The position numbers were made by a program, and so were the translations under genes. A DNA stretch of 64,000 nt from Bacteroidota bacterium. Lineage in GTDB: Bacteria > Bacteroidota > Bacteroidia > Bacteroidales > FEN-979. Below are positions 36,174 through 45,609 of this stretch, one piece after another (the stretch's first letter is position 1; every line of letters starts with the position of its first letter). The stretch lies in assembly GCA_026391355.1 (NCBI GenBank), contig JAPLDH010000080.1, positions 1 to 64,000 on the forward strand. The letters are read 5' to 3'. Below the pieces are notes generated by a model. That model was not told where the DNA came from and searched no databases. It saw only the letters and a list, made by a program, of their open reading frames with translations.

Positions 36174-36658
36174 AATCGTTCGATAACCTCCGGTAATTCT
36201 GCCATATCTGTGATCACGGCATCTGCCAATGGAAATGGTTGTTGCAGACCTGCTTTATTGAACAATACTGTCTTCATCCCTGATTTTTTCGCCCCAACGA
36301 TATCTTTTTCATATTTATCACCGATCATCAGGCATTTTTCAGGAGGGAAGCCGATCTGTTCACAAACAGTTTTGAAAAATTTCAGATCAGGTTTCTCTGC
36401 ACCTATTTCTTTGGAAGTGATGAAATACTGAAAATATTGATCAGCATCCACAACCCTCAAGGCGCTGATCATTCCCTGGGTGTCCGATGCCGGAGCATTC
36501 GAGGCAATACAACAGAAATATTTCATGCTTACTTTCTGAAGTGCTGTTTCGGCACCCGGCACCCATTCGATCCTGTCCCATTCAATCATCGGCCCGGGGA
36601 GACAAAAATCAATCATGATAGTATCACCCCAATCGAAAATAAGAACTTCCGTTCTCAT
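36170..36658 (-). CDS. HAD superfamily hydrolase
   Basis: This 162-residue phosphatase-type HAD starts MRTEVLIFDWGDTIM, motif I with the nucleophile Asp in DWGDT. Motif II is the Ser in CIASNAP, the motif III Lys lies in EIGAEKPDLKFF, and motif IV acids are in LMIGDKYEKDIVGAKKSG. The cap is small, so a small phosphorylated metabolite is a plausible substrate, not identified. It is coupled to the M23 gene by overlap and follows DPP III by three bases. Confidence 0.88.
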   Translation of the reverse strand: MRTEVLIFDWGDTIMIDFCLPGPMIEWDRIEWVPGAETALQKVSMKYFCCIASNAPASDTQGMISALRVVDADQYFQYFITSKEIGAEKPDLKFFKTVCEQIGFPPEKCLMIGDKYEKDIVGAKKSGMKTVLFNKAGLQQPFPLADAVITDMAELPEVIERL

Positions 36659-36661
36659 CTT

Positions 36662-38719
36662 TTAATGTACCGGGATAAAGGAGAACTTCTTTGAATAATC
36701 AAGCATCTGTTTGGTAAAGTCATCCGGGTAGACGATTTTAATATTCACAACCTCGTTGTTCTTCATCTCCAGCTTGAACTCAGGGTTGATGAATCCGCTG
36801 TAGGGGGCAATATTGAGTTTTTTGTACCGGGAAAGAACCTCTTTATGCAGGTCGGGATCAACTTTAACAGCATAATTCTGAACAAGATCTTTTGCAGCAT
36901 TGTAATCACCCTCAGAGGTGATTCGTTGGATTTCTCCAAGAAGCTGTCCGAAAAGCTTTCGGAGTGCATCGTAATCATTTATCCTGAAATAGGTTTTCCC
37001 ATCCTTGCTGACTTTTTCAATCACGTTCTTGTCTTTTCCCTTCTCAAAAACCCAATGGGCAATCAATGAACGGTCGCGCATATGGGCTTCTTCAATGTCT
37101 TTGCCGGGTTGTACCCTGACAAGTTGGGTCATCAGGCCATTGCGGATGAAACTGTCATACTCAGCTTTACTGACATTTGCAGAGGGAACCAGGCCCAGGT
37201 TCACCATCTTTTCATCGGCAATATAATACAGTGCAAATAAATCGGCACGTGCTTCTTCAATTGTGGAGTGATAATTTTTTAACGATTCGCCACTTACACC
37301 CTGGTTCATCTGGCCTGATCCATGTCCGAGACACTCATGAAGATCAGTAGTCAGGTTGCCGGCCAGATAACTGAATGTCCTCACCTTCTCAACCTCTTCC
37401 TTCGAATATGCAAACTCTTCAAGGAAACCGTTTCCCTGTGATACCTTATCATATGCATATGTGATGTTATCCATAGTAACAGATTTGGAACCATATTCCT
37501 TCCTGATCCATTGAGCATTCGGCAGGTTAATACCTATCGGTGTCGTAGGATCACAATCGCCTCCAAGTTGCACAACTGTAATCACCTTGGCGGTAACCCC
37601 TTTTACCTCCTTCTTTTTGAATTTGGGATCTACCGGTGAATTATTTTCGAAATACTGCGCATTTTTACTCAATAACTCTGTCCGTTTGGTGGCTTCCAAA
37701 TTCTTGAAATTGACCATCGATTCCCAGGTTCCTTTCTTAGCCAGCGGATCACCATATACTTCAATGAATCCGTTCACATAGTCGACCAGTGAATGAAGGT
37801 CTTTTACCCAAAGAATATTATAGTCATCCCAGATTTTCAGGCTGCCGGTCTGGTAATATTCAATCAGCTTTTCAATACCGGATTTTTGTTCCGGAGTTTC
37901 ACATACGGTAACCGCTTTCTGCAGCCAATAGATGATCTTTTGAATGGCAGGTGAATATATCCCTCCCGATTTCCAGGTTTTTTCAACGATCTTCCCATTT
38001 TCCTTCATCAACTTTGAATTCAAACCAAAGGCAATAAGCGTATCACCATGGTTTTTTACCGCATCTTTTCTCACATTAATATAATACTGCTCAGCTTCCT
38101 TTTGTGTAACCCCTTCATAGAAATTAGTTGCCGAAGATGTTACGAGATCGGCATCAGGATTCAGACTCACCCTTTTCGGGGCAATGTTCGGATCAAAGAT
38201 GACGGAGGTGATCTCTGCAATGAAATCCTGCAACTTTTGCCCCTTCTTTAATGGCAGGTCTTCAACTCTTGTTTCCTTTAAGAGGCTGATGAAATAGTCT
38301 TTGCTGCATTCCGGGAGGAATTTATCGGTGGAATAATGGTGATGAATGCCATTACAGAACCATACCCTTTTCAGGTAGACTACAAACTTTCCGAAATCCA
38401 CCGTTTTCCGGTCGCCTGAATAATCATTAAAAATGGCTTCGAGGGTCTTTCTAACAGCCAGGTTGTATTTGCAATTCTGGTCGAAGGTGATATCCCGGCC
38501 TGACAAGGCGGCCTGGCTAAGGAAATAGATCAGTTTTTTCTGGTTAAGGGTCAGTGAATCAAATCCGGGGACCTGGTAACGCAGGATCTTTGCGTCGGCA
38601 AACTGTTCAGTCTGCCACTTGAATTCTTTGGTTGCTACTTTGGACATTGGCCTTTTTTCAGCAAAGGAAGATGATGCGAAGATCATGGTAATGACAATTA
38701 ATAAGGTAAAGGTTCTCAT
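36662..38719 (-). CDS. Dipeptidyl-peptidase III (family M49)
   Basis: DPP III releases dipeptides from peptide N-termini. The 685 residues have a signal peptide (ending SSFAEK region), so it is exported. The zinc site is DLHECLGHGSGQM, the HECLGH variant known from Bacteroides, with the third ligand in EEARADLFALYYI. Database entries for relatives are sometimes labelled dihydrofolate reductase; nothing here supports that. The start codon overlaps the comB stop by four bases. Confidence 0.92.
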   Translation of the reverse strand: MRTFTLLIVITMIFASSSFAEKRPMSKVATKEFKWQTEQFADAKILRYQVPGFDSLTLNQKKLIYFLSQAALSGRDITFDQNCKYNLAVRKTLEAIFNDYSGDRKTVDFGKFVVYLKRVWFCNGIHHHYSTDKFLPECSKDYFISLLKETRVEDLPLKKGQKLQDFIAEITSVIFDPNIAPKRVSLNPDADLVTSSATNFYEGVTQKEAEQYYINVRKDAVKNHGDTLIAFGLNSKLMKENGKIVEKTWKSGGIYSPAIQKIIYWLQKAVTVCETPEQKSGIEKLIEYYQTGSLKIWDDYNILWVKDLHSLVDYVNGFIEVYGDPLAKKGTWESMVNFKNLEATKRTELLSKNAQYFENNSPVDPKFKKKEVKGVTAKVITVVQLGGDCDPTTPIGINLPNAQWIRKEYGSKSVTMDNITYAYDKVSQGNGFLEEFAYSKEEVEKVRTFSYLAGNLTTDLHECLGHGSGQMNQGVSGESLKNYHSTIEEARADLFALYYIADEKMVNLGLVPSANVSKAEYDSFIRNGLMTQLVRVQPGKDIEEAHMRDRSLIAHWVFEKGKDKNVIEKVSKDGKTYFRINDYDALRKLFGQLLGEIQRITSEGDYNAAKDLVQNYAVKVDPDLHKEVLSRYKKLNIAPYSGFINPEFKLEMKNNEVVNIKIVYPDDFTKQMLDYSKKFSFIPVH

Positions 38720-39459
38720 TGCGGTAAGTTATTAATATTGATAATTTCATTTCCATTGAATACAGGGACGACCCGTGTCAGATCCATCGTAAATGAGTAA
38801 GGGATCACATCGTCGAGTCCGAGATTTGCAAGCCTGCGACGATGGGCAGCTTTTTGTATATAGCTGATGGGGTCATTTTTCGCTGCCTTCCAGAGATCAA
38901 CCGAGGCTTCAGCAGAATCACATTCACTTTGATAAGAACCTGACTGAAGAAGCATTTCCGTGAGCGCTCCTGCAAAGAGGCTGTCTTCAAGACAAAATTT
39001 ATTTTTCCAACCGGAGCAAAGAATGACCACATCCTCATTTTTTGTAAGAAGCCATTCTTTCAACGCCGTAATATTGATAAAGGCACCGATGGCAATGGTA
39101 TTGGCAGTTTTTGCCATCTCCAGTGCACGCGTCCCGTTCGTGGTGCAATACACAAGTGTTTTACCTTCTATTTTATCTCTGGTAAAACCAAAGGCAGAAT
39201 TCCCGAAATCAGCGAAATCCAACTTCTTACCATCCAGTTCTGAAGCAACCATGTAACCCTTTTCCTTCAGGGAGCGTGCTTCATCCAATGAAGCAACCGG
39301 GATAATTGATTTAATGCCGTTCTCAAACGCTGCACAAACAGAAGTTGTAGCACGGAGAATATCTGACAGGACGATGATGAAGTTATCTTTCGTCAGAATA
39401 TCAGAAAACAGTTTTGGGGAAAAGCAGACCTCAACGGTATGTAAATCACTCCCTTTCAT
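38716..39459 (-). CDS. comB: 2-phosphosulfolactate phosphatase family protein
   Basis: ComB hydrolyses 2-phosphosulfolactate, a Mg-dependent step first known from coenzyme M synthesis. The 247 residues match the family: VLSDILRATTSVCAAFENG near the start, then TLVYCTTNGTRALEMAK and VVILCSGWKNKFCLEDSLFAG. Bacteroidetes carry it without a coenzyme M pathway, possibly for sulfolactate or sulfonolipid precursors; that is inference. It lies 13 bases after the LRR gene and overlaps DPP III. Confidence 0.9.
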   Translation of the reverse strand: MKGSDLHTVEVCFSPKLFSDILTKDNFIIVLSDILRATTSVCAAFENGIKSIIPVASLDEARSLKEKGYMVASELDGKKLDFADFGNSAFGFTRDKIEGKTLVYCTTNGTRALEMAKTANTIAIGAFINITALKEWLLTKNEDVVILCSGWKNKFCLEDSLFAGALTEMLLQSGSYQSECDSAEASVDLWKAAKNDPISYIQKAAHRRRLANLGLDDVIPYSFTMDLTRVVPVFNGNEIININNLPQ

Positions 39460-39472
39460 GAAAACCCTTCTG

Positions 39473-42010
39473 TTAATAGAATACTACTTCACACTCCGGG
39501 TGAGTGGTTTTGAATTTTTCAACTTTTTTTTCTGAGACTTTTGTATTGAATATTTTTAATGATTTCAAAATCCGTATATTATCCAGAACATCAAGGTTGC
39601 TGACACGGGTATTGTAAAATTCGAGTTCCTTGAGGCGGATCATGTTCTGAATATACTTCAGGTTTTTTACCTGTGTTCCTGAGAATTTCAGCACTTCCAG
39701 TCCGGAGAGAAACTGTATGGGTTCAAGGTTTTCCACGGGAGTATTCGAAAAATCCAGTTCCTTTAAATTTCTCATCAGCGCCAATGGCTTGAGATCATCG
39801 ATGGGGTTCTTGGGAAAACGGAGAATGGTGAGTGAGCCCATCTGAGGAATTGCATCAAGATTGGTAACACCTGTAGCTGAAAACTGAAGTTCCTTCAGGT
39901 GCGTAAATTTCAGTGCAGGAACAAGCGAGATGATCCCCGGGTTTTCGTTGATCACAAGCTTTTCCAGGTTAACCATCTGCTGAAGTTGGATCTTGTCAGG
40001 TGTTTCCTTCAGTCCTGCCTGTGTTAATAAAACACTCTTCCATGCCTCTGACAAGCCATTCCACCATGAGGTATTCTCGAAAGTCTGGAAGATCACCAGG
40101 CATTGTGGATTACCATTCATGAAATCGTTTGCTCCTGAAACGGTAACGGCTGTATAATCGGCGTATATCATTTCAAGGTTGCTCAGAGGCCGCAGGGGAG
40201 CCAGGTCGGATACCTGTGTATGTTCGAGTGAAAGTACTTTCAGGTTGACAAGGGTTCCGAGGGGTTCAAGGGAGGTGACTTTGGAGTTGACGGCATTAAT
40301 ATATGTAAGACTGATGAGGTTATGAACAGGATCAAGACTGTTGACGGTGGTATTTGCAAATTCCAGCTTTCGCAATCGCATTAATCTTTCGATGGGTGCA
40401 AGCGAAGTAATAGCGGTCCTGCCGTTGATATTTATACTGTCGATCGATTGAAGCTGGTGGAGTTCTTCCATGGTAGGATTATCGCTGATGTGCTGGTAAA
40501 GATTAAAAACCTTATTCCATTCGGGAGTCATTTCATTCCACCACTTAACAAGTTCTTCCGATTCGAAAATAACCATCACGGAAGGATGTTTTCTGCTGAA
40601 GCTCCAGGCAGTTTCGCGGTTGATCAGGGAACGGTCACAAAAGACCTTTTTCAATCCGGGAAGATTTTCAAAAGCAGTCAGGCTGCTAATTTTTGTATCG
40701 TTGAAGATGATAAGCATCAGGCTTTTACAGGTACTGAGCGGGGAGATATCGGTAACCGGGATATTGGAAATATTCAGTACTTCCAGGTTAACAAGTCCTG
40801 CTATTGGAAGAAGACTCCTTACCTGGCTCCCGCTACACTGAAGGTTACGTAAAGAGGTGATCTCCTTTAATGCATCAAGGCTGTCGATTGGAGTCTGACT
40901 GATATCCAGCACTTCGAGCAATTGAAAACCTTCCATGACCCGGATACTTCTGATCTGTGTCTTTTTTAACCGCAGCTCCTTTATATTGTCTGCATATCGA
41001 AGCGGTTCCAGTGAGGATATCGCGGTACCTGAAATATCAAGCTTCTCAAGGCCATTCAGGTTTCTGAGCGGCATAAGGTCATTCACAGGTGTGCTGGAAA
41101 TATTGATCTCTTTCAGCGAGCTCATCTTCGAGAGAGGCTCCAGGTCGGAGAGAATGGAATTTCCGGAAATATCGATCACTTTCAGGTTCACTATTCCGAG
41201 AAGCAAGGGGAAAATGCGGTTCCCATCTATCTTAACCAGGTGAAAATTCACCATGGCTGTGGAATCTGTTAATTCAGAAACCTGGCTAAGCAGGAGGGTG
41301 TCGTTCACCTTAATATCTTTTCCGAATACATTCTTCCATCCCCCGGATAATCCATTCCACCAAATCTGAAGATCCTCCTTCTCGTCGATCTTTGTACTGT
41401 AGATACTTACAATTTTAAGCTCCTGTTTCGAATCGTCATAATTGATTTCAAAATACCGGACTTTATTGGAATTAACGGAATCGTTATTCACCGTGATCGC
41501 CTTGAGATTCCGGTTTACCGTTACCTTGAAATAGGGTTGACCGAGCTGGTTGGTCAGGAAACTGACATCCTGAACGGTGTATTGAAACCTTGCACCCCTG
41601 AAGAAAAAATCAACATCGGCGAGATAGGCAGGTATATCTTTATTTAACGTAGTTTTCCGGTTTTCATCAAGGTCATCTTCTACCTGCACTTTCGCATCAC
41701 GGAATATCTTGAGGTAGCTCTGTGTGAGAATGGTCTCTTTTTCCTTGACCGGGTTGGTTTTATCGGCCAGGAAATTAAGTGTTCCCGCAAAAAACTGAAT
41801 CAACTGACCGCACTGCTGGCGCAATGATTCAATTTGTTCCGGTGTAAAACTCTTATCAACACTGTTCTGATCTTGCTGCTGGGCAACCTCCTTTGGTTTT
41901 GCCGGAGCCGAATTCTTACCCTTGGTCTGGGCAATAGTATCCATCCCGGTATCCGCGAAAACCAGCAGGATCAATAATAAAAATCCCCAAAACGAACCCC
42001 TATTCATCAT
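39473..42010 (-). CDS. Exported LRR protein with three WWN cap modules
   Basis: The 845 residues start with a signal peptide, then a region rich in Lys, Pro and Gln. Residues 85-215 form a domain with KIFRDAKVQVEDDLDENR and NKDIPAYLADVDFFFRG, probably NTF2-like. Leucine-rich repeats of the SDS22/internalin type, 22 residues each, follow in three blocks. Each block is preceded by the cap WWNG-L-S-x-x-W-K-x-V (residues 217, 490 and 649) and closed by a motif of the type P-x-C-x-V-x-F, ending the protein in CEVVFY. A protein-binding role outside the cytoplasm is likely. It overlaps the gene upstream by 11 bases. Confidence 0.85.
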   Translation of the reverse strand: MMNRGSFWGFLLLILLVFADTGMDTIAQTKGKNSAPAKPKEVAQQQDQNSVDKSFTPEQIESLRQQCGQLIQFFAGTLNFLADKTNPVKEKETILTQSYLKIFRDAKVQVEDDLDENRKTTLNKDIPAYLADVDFFFRGARFQYTVQDVSFLTNQLGQPYFKVTVNRNLKAITVNNDSVNSNKVRYFEINYDDSKQELKIVSIYSTKIDEKEDLQIWWNGLSGGWKNVFGKDIKVNDTLLLSQVSELTDSTAMVNFHLVKIDGNRIFPLLLGIVNLKVIDISGNSILSDLEPLSKMSSLKEINISSTPVNDLMPLRNLNGLEKLDISGTAISSLEPLRYADNIKELRLKKTQIRSIRVMEGFQLLEVLDISQTPIDSLDALKEITSLRNLQCSGSQVRSLLPIAGLVNLEVLNISNIPVTDISPLSTCKSLMLIIFNDTKISSLTAFENLPGLKKVFCDRSLINRETAWSFSRKHPSVMVIFESEELVKWWNEMTPEWNKVFNLYQHISDNPTMEELHQLQSIDSININGRTAITSLAPIERLMRLRKLEFANTTVNSLDPVHNLISLTYINAVNSKVTSLEPLGTLVNLKVLSLEHTQVSDLAPLRPLSNLEMIYADYTAVTVSGANDFMNGNPQCLVIFQTFENTSWWNGLSEAWKSVLLTQAGLKETPDKIQLQQMVNLEKLVINENPGIISLVPALKFTHLKELQFSATGVTNLDAIPQMGSLTILRFPKNPIDDLKPLALMRNLKELDFSNTPVENLEPIQFLSGLEVLKFSGTQVKNLKYIQNMIRLKELEFYNTRVSNLDVLDNIRILKSLKIFNTKVSEKKVEKFKTTHPECEVVFY

Positions 42011-42836
42011 GTGTATAATGCCTCATTAATTCCTTCTTATCCTTTTCTGTGATTTTCAAAATATTGTCGATCAGCCACCCTGAATTTACATCATTCCGGT
42101 TGTAATATGATATTTCGAAATACCATCCCGGGATCTGAAAAAAGTGGAACTTCACGTTGTTGATCCCTTCGTATTTCATATTCCCGTTTTTCACCTCCAT
42201 GGTGAATAGAGCCAATTGATCAGGAGTATAGTGACCTTCGAGGTAATAATCTATTTTCCCGGGGTCCCTGAAAACCCGGTCCATGTTCATGAAATCAATC
42301 TCATGGCTGAGGGGATGCAAAAACAATGTGTTGCTTGTTGTATCACCCGCATGGGTGAACCATTGATCAAAAAGGTTGCAGAACACATTGGAGAATACCC
42401 ATTTATATCCTAATTTATCCTTCACCAGCTTTAGGTAAAGGATGATATTCACTTTCTCCTTCTTATAGGTAAAGGAGGCAGAAACTTCTGCAAACCAATC
42501 CGATGAATGAAAATCAAGGAAGATCGGATTCTTTTTATTTATGACATCAGTGATAAACTGGGATTTAACATCCTGAGTAATATCAGATCGTTCAATATCG
42601 AACAAAATGGAAAGAAATTTTTTCCTTGCTTTTGCATCATGGTATTCAACATCCTTATTGTAATACCGCTTTCCTTTCACATCCTCTTCCCCATTGAACC
42701 TTCTGAAAAACTGATTGACCTGTTTTGTCTGTGCATAGAAAACGGTTTCATCCCCACGAAAATCTCCAGGCATGTTGATCTGTGAGAAAAGTAATGACGG
42801 GCAGGTAACTAAGATCATGAAAAGGATATTCTTCAT
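42000..42836 (-). CDS. Exported hypothetical protein, third gene of the LRR block
   Basis: The 278 residues have a signal peptide ending LLFSQ. The core has VNQFFRRFNGEEDVKGKRYY and further on SSDWFAEVSASFTYKKEKV, followed by strands with NIILYLKLVKDKLGYKWVF. This alternation of an N-terminal helix and a curved beta sheet suggests an NTF2-like fold; I have no named family. Only the overlap with the LRR gene and the shared export signal indicate its role, so I place it in the same envelope complex or process. Confidence 0.75.
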   Translation of the reverse strand: MKNILFMILVTCPSLLFSQINMPGDFRGDETVFYAQTKQVNQFFRRFNGEEDVKGKRYYNKDVEYHDAKARKKFLSILFDIERSDITQDVKSQFITDVINKKNPIFLDFHSSDWFAEVSASFTYKKEKVNIILYLKLVKDKLGYKWVFSNVFCNLFDQWFTHAGDTTSNTLFLHPLSHEIDFMNMDRVFRDPGKIDYYLEGHYTPDQLALFTMEVKNGNMKYEGINNVKFHFFQIPGWYFEISYYNRNDVNSGWLIDNILKITEKDKKELMRHYTHDE

Positions 42837-42936
42837 AACTGGGGAAAAAGGTTAATTAACTTCATCCCGTTGGGTTGTCCAGAAAGTACTTTTTGGTCAG
42901 CCCCGCAGGGGGTAAGATGGTTAGATTATTAAAATG

Positions 42937-43515
42937 CTATTTCGAGGTCTCTTTAATCCTGATATCTCCCAGCAAAACATCCCAGAAACCGATAAGGCGG
43001 CCACCGATTTGTGTTTCCTTGTGCTTAACATAGATCGTGATATCCTTTTTCGTGGTATCTTCATAGATCAGGCCTTTTTCACGGTCGTATCCCTGAAAAC
43101 GCTGGTAAATCGTAATAACCCCGACATAGGTCCCGTCGGGTTGCTTTTCCAGGTCGCTCACATACTGGATTTTATACCAATCGATGGTTACCTTGTCATA
43201 GTTCAGCTTCATCAGCCTGTCGAAATATTCACGCACCTTGTAGTTATGTATTTCGGGACGGGCGATGGAAGAAACCCCGATCTCACTGCCGTCCATAAAA
43301 AGCTCGACAGCTCTTTCAATGACACGCTGGGCTTCAGACCAGGCGGTACTTTTATCACCAATAATGCTGATATATTTACTGAGATCCCTCACTTTTTCGA
43401 GTGCAAGGCTGTCGATGGCCTGTTTCCGTTGCGGGGACATATTATCCTGCGCACAGAGGCCCGAAGAAATTGCTAAAAAAACAACTGTCAGAACGACTGC
43501 ATATCTTCTTTTCAT
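42937..43515 (-). CDS. Exported hypothetical protein, second gene of the LRR block
   Basis: The 192 residues have a signal peptide ending GLCAQ. The middle has VIERAVELFMDGSEIGVSS and HNYKVREYFDRLMKLNYDKV, then VSDLEKQPDGTYVGVITIY and RFQGYDREKGLIYEDTTKK. The order (helix, F-x-D, a VS pair, then a long twisted sheet) parallels residues 85-215 of the LRR protein, so the two may share an NTF2-like domain. It starts five bases after the coiled-coil gene, in one operon with it. The 100-base gap to the next gene holds no clear promoter. Confidence 0.75.
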   Translation of the reverse strand: MKRRYAVVLTVVFLAISSGLCAQDNMSPQRKQAIDSLALEKVRDLSKYISIIGDKSTAWSEAQRVIERAVELFMDGSEIGVSSIARPEIHNYKVREYFDRLMKLNYDKVTIDWYKIQYVSDLEKQPDGTYVGVITIYQRFQGYDREKGLIYEDTTKKDITIYVKHKETQIGGRLIGFWDVLLGDIRIKETSK

Positions 43516-43520
43516 TGCTT

Positions 43521-44342
43521 CTACTTTTTAATAAGGTCAAGTTCTTTGATTTTTCCGTTTGCATCAAGCTGGTAGGAATCCACCGCGTTTCTGTTTGATT
43601 TCTGATCTTTCAGAAAATCCAGGTAACGCCTTATGGTTGTAGGTTTGTCATAATCCACAATACTTCCTTCCCTGCTGATAATAATCAGGACAGGAACATC
43701 ATCTCCGGAAAAAAGTTTCAATGTACTATTCACAAGTGCAGCCATCTGCGAGCTGTTCCCGCTTTTGCTGGCAGTGGCAATTCCCTGAAAATTATTATCA
43801 AGCTGCATTTTCAATGGGACATTTGCCGAAGAGGAGCCACGCATATCGTCAATCTTTTTTTCCAGCCGCAATACCAGGTCATTCAGTTCGGATGAATTCA
43901 AATCCTTTATATCCGATTTGATACCGCCCAACTCCTTTTCAAGTTCGTCAGCCGATCTGTTTTCCCGGTTCAGCAGAAGATCCATCAATTTGGATCGCGC
44001 CATATCGATCCTCTCTGCTTTTTTCTTCTCAATTTCGGAAGACTCGCTTTTCAGCTTTTGTTGTGCCTTGATAATTAACTGATTCAATTCAGGATCATTG
44101 TAGTTTTTATTGATAATCTCAGAAACTACCCTTTCCTGTTGTTCCAGCGTTTTGGTGGTTGTCCCGTTAATGATGTCGTTCAATTGTTTCTTAGCAGCTT
44201 CAATCTGGGCTTTTCTTTCTTTTCTGGTCAGTTTCCCGGATGTTTTACATCCGTCAGAACCTATGACCATAGCTGCAATCAGGGCAATGTAGATGAAATT
44301 GTGCCACTGAAGGGATTTGATTTTCTCAGAGATACCTGACAT
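43521..44342 (-). CDS. Coiled-coil lipoprotein-like protein, first gene of the LRR block
   Basis: The 273 residues start with a hydrophobic segment that ends GSDGC, a plausible lipobox in a membrane anchor. Long charged helices follow (about 40-165), with RKERKAQIEAAKKQL and ADELEKELGGIKSDIKDL, predicted to be coiled coil. The last 80 residues (ALVNSTLKLFSGDDVPVLII, then DYDKPTTIRRYLDFLKDQ) form a small alpha/beta domain that could be a further NTF2-like copy. It heads the four-gene block, 46 bases after gcvT. No known family was recognised. Confidence 0.72.
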   Translation of the reverse strand: MSGISEKIKSLQWHNFIYIALIAAMVIGSDGCKTSGKLTRKERKAQIEAAKKQLNDIINGTTTKTLEQQERVVSEIINKNYNDPELNQLIIKAQQKLKSESSEIEKKKAERIDMARSKLMDLLLNRENRSADELEKELGGIKSDIKDLNSSELNDLVLRLEKKIDDMRGSSSANVPLKMQLDNNFQGIATASKSGNSSQMAALVNSTLKLFSGDDVPVLIIISREGSIVDYDKPTTIRRYLDFLKDQKSNRNAVDSYQLDANGKIKELDLIKK

Positions 44343-44388
44343 AGTGTATTATGTTAATGAATAATAACTTGTTATTTATACTATTATT

Positions 44389-45477
44389 TCAGGCCTTGAT
44401 AAACGGGAACCTGACAACTTTGGCTTTCAGGGTCTTTTCCCTGATTTTAATCAATATCACGCTGCCTTCTTTTGACAAAGCAATGGGGACATATCCCATT
44501 CCAACCGGAATTTTCAAACTTGGAGACATGGTACCTGAGGTTACTTCCCCGATCACATTGTGGTGTTCATCCACGATATCATAACCATGGCGGGGTATCC
44601 CCATATCGATCATTTCAAAGCCCACCAGTTTTCTGGCAACACCGTTTTTCTTTTGAGCGAGGAGATATGCCTTATCAATAAAATCCTTTTTGTCGGTGAA
44701 TTTGGTGATCCATCCCAGGCCAGCTTCTATCGGGGAGGTCGTATCATTGATATCATTCCCGTAAAGGCAGTAACCCATTTCGAGACGCAGGGTATCACGT
44801 GCACCCAGTCCGATGGATTTGATGCCATATTCCTTTCCGGCTTCCATTACTGCATTATAGATCGTGGCAGCATCTTTATTTGCCATATAGATCTCGCATC
44901 CGCCGGCTCCGGTGTACCCCGTTGTGGAGAAGAGAATATTTTTAACACCGGCAAAGGTGAGCTTTTTGAAGGTGTAGTATTCCATGTCGGTTACAGTCGT
45001 ATCGGTTAGTTTCTGCATTGCTTTTAAGGCAAGCGGACCCTGAACGGCTAACTGTGCAGTTTCATCCGAGGCATTGTACAGATCCGCACCCATGTTATTC
45101 TGCTTGTTCACCCATTCCCAGTCCTTGTCAATATTTGCAGCATTGACAACAAGCAGAAAAGTGTCGGGGCCAAACCGGTAAACCAGCAAATCATCAACGA
45201 TCCCTCCCTTTCCATTCGGGAAACAGGAGTACTGCACTTTACCGTCAAACAAGTTAGAGACATCATTGGAGGTAACCCACTGAACAAAATCAAATGCTTT
45301 CGGGCCTTTCACCCAGAATTCCCCCATATGGGAAACATCAAATACTCCGATACTTTTACGCACTGTTTCGTGCTCGGCATTAACGCCTTCAAACTGTACG
45401 GGCATGAGATATCCTGCAAATGGTACCATTTTGGCGCCCAGGGTTTCGTGGAATTTAGTAAATGCTGTGGTTTTCAT
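44389..45477 (-). CDS. gcvT: Glycine cleavage system T protein (aminomethyltransferase)
   Basis: GcvT transfers the methylene of glycine from the lipoyl H protein to tetrahydrofolate. The 362 residues fit the family: [20 protein letters not shown], then [15 protein letters not shown] with the catalytic Asp region, [14 protein letters not shown]-like [15 protein letters not shown], and [20 protein letters not shown] near the end. The gene stands at the head of the long minus-strand run; no other gcv gene is in the window. Confidence 0.97.
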   Translation of the reverse strand: MKTTAFTKFHETLGAKMVPFAGYLMPVQFEGVNAEHETVRKSIGVFDVSHMGEFWVKGPKAFDFVQWVTSNDVSNLFDGKVQYSCFPNGKGGIVDDLLVYRFGPDTFLLVVNAANIDKDWEWVNKQNNMGADLYNASDETAQLAVQGPLALKAMQKLTDTTVTDMEYYTFKKLTFAGVKNILFSTTGYTGAGGCEIYMANKDAATIYNAVMEAGKEYGIKSIGLGARDTLRLEMGYCLYGNDINDTTSPIEAGLGWITKFTDKKDFIDKAYLLAQKKNGVARKLVGFEMIDMGIPRHGYDIVDEHHNVIGEVTSGTMSPSLKIPVGMGYVPIALSKEGSVILIKIREKTLKAKVVRFPFIKA

Positions 45478-45503
45478 TAAAAATCTTTTTATTGTAAACG
45501 TCG

Positions 45504-45511
45504 CAAAGGTA
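45504..45511 (-). promoter_or_regulatory. -7 box of gcvT and the minus-strand run
   Basis: On the minus strand TACCTTTG matches TAnnTTTG and lies 26 bases before the gcvT ATG. It may drive the genes below it to about 39459 or further. Confidence 0.55.
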
Positions 45512-45553
45512 GAAAAAATTGCGGGGGTTCAGCCCGTTGTTTATATTAATTCA

Positions 45554-45561
45554 TAACTTTG
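45554..45561 (+). promoter_or_regulatory. -7 box of the FlaA1/CapD-type gene
   Basis: TAACTTTG matches TAnnTTTG, 48 bases before the ATG at 45610. It diverges from the gcvT promoter. Confidence 0.5.
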
Positions 45562-45609
45562 AACTGTTAATTTTCCATCCTTATTTGGATTAATCCGTTT
45601 TTACAATAC

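Noticed and set aside
36662-38719. Dihydrofolate reductase
   Set aside because: Relatives are sometimes given that name, but HECLGH and EEARAD with a signal peptide show a DPP III metallopeptidase.
39473-42010. Internalin-like virulence factor
   Set aside because: The repeats look internalin-like, but there is no LPXTG or GW anchor, and the N-terminal domain and neighbours are of Bacteroidetes type; LRR form alone does not show host binding.
42840-42935. Possible regulatory element between two genes of the LRR block
   Set aside because: The 100-base gap holds only a short G/C-rich word (CCCCGCAGGGGG) and no clear promoter or terminator.
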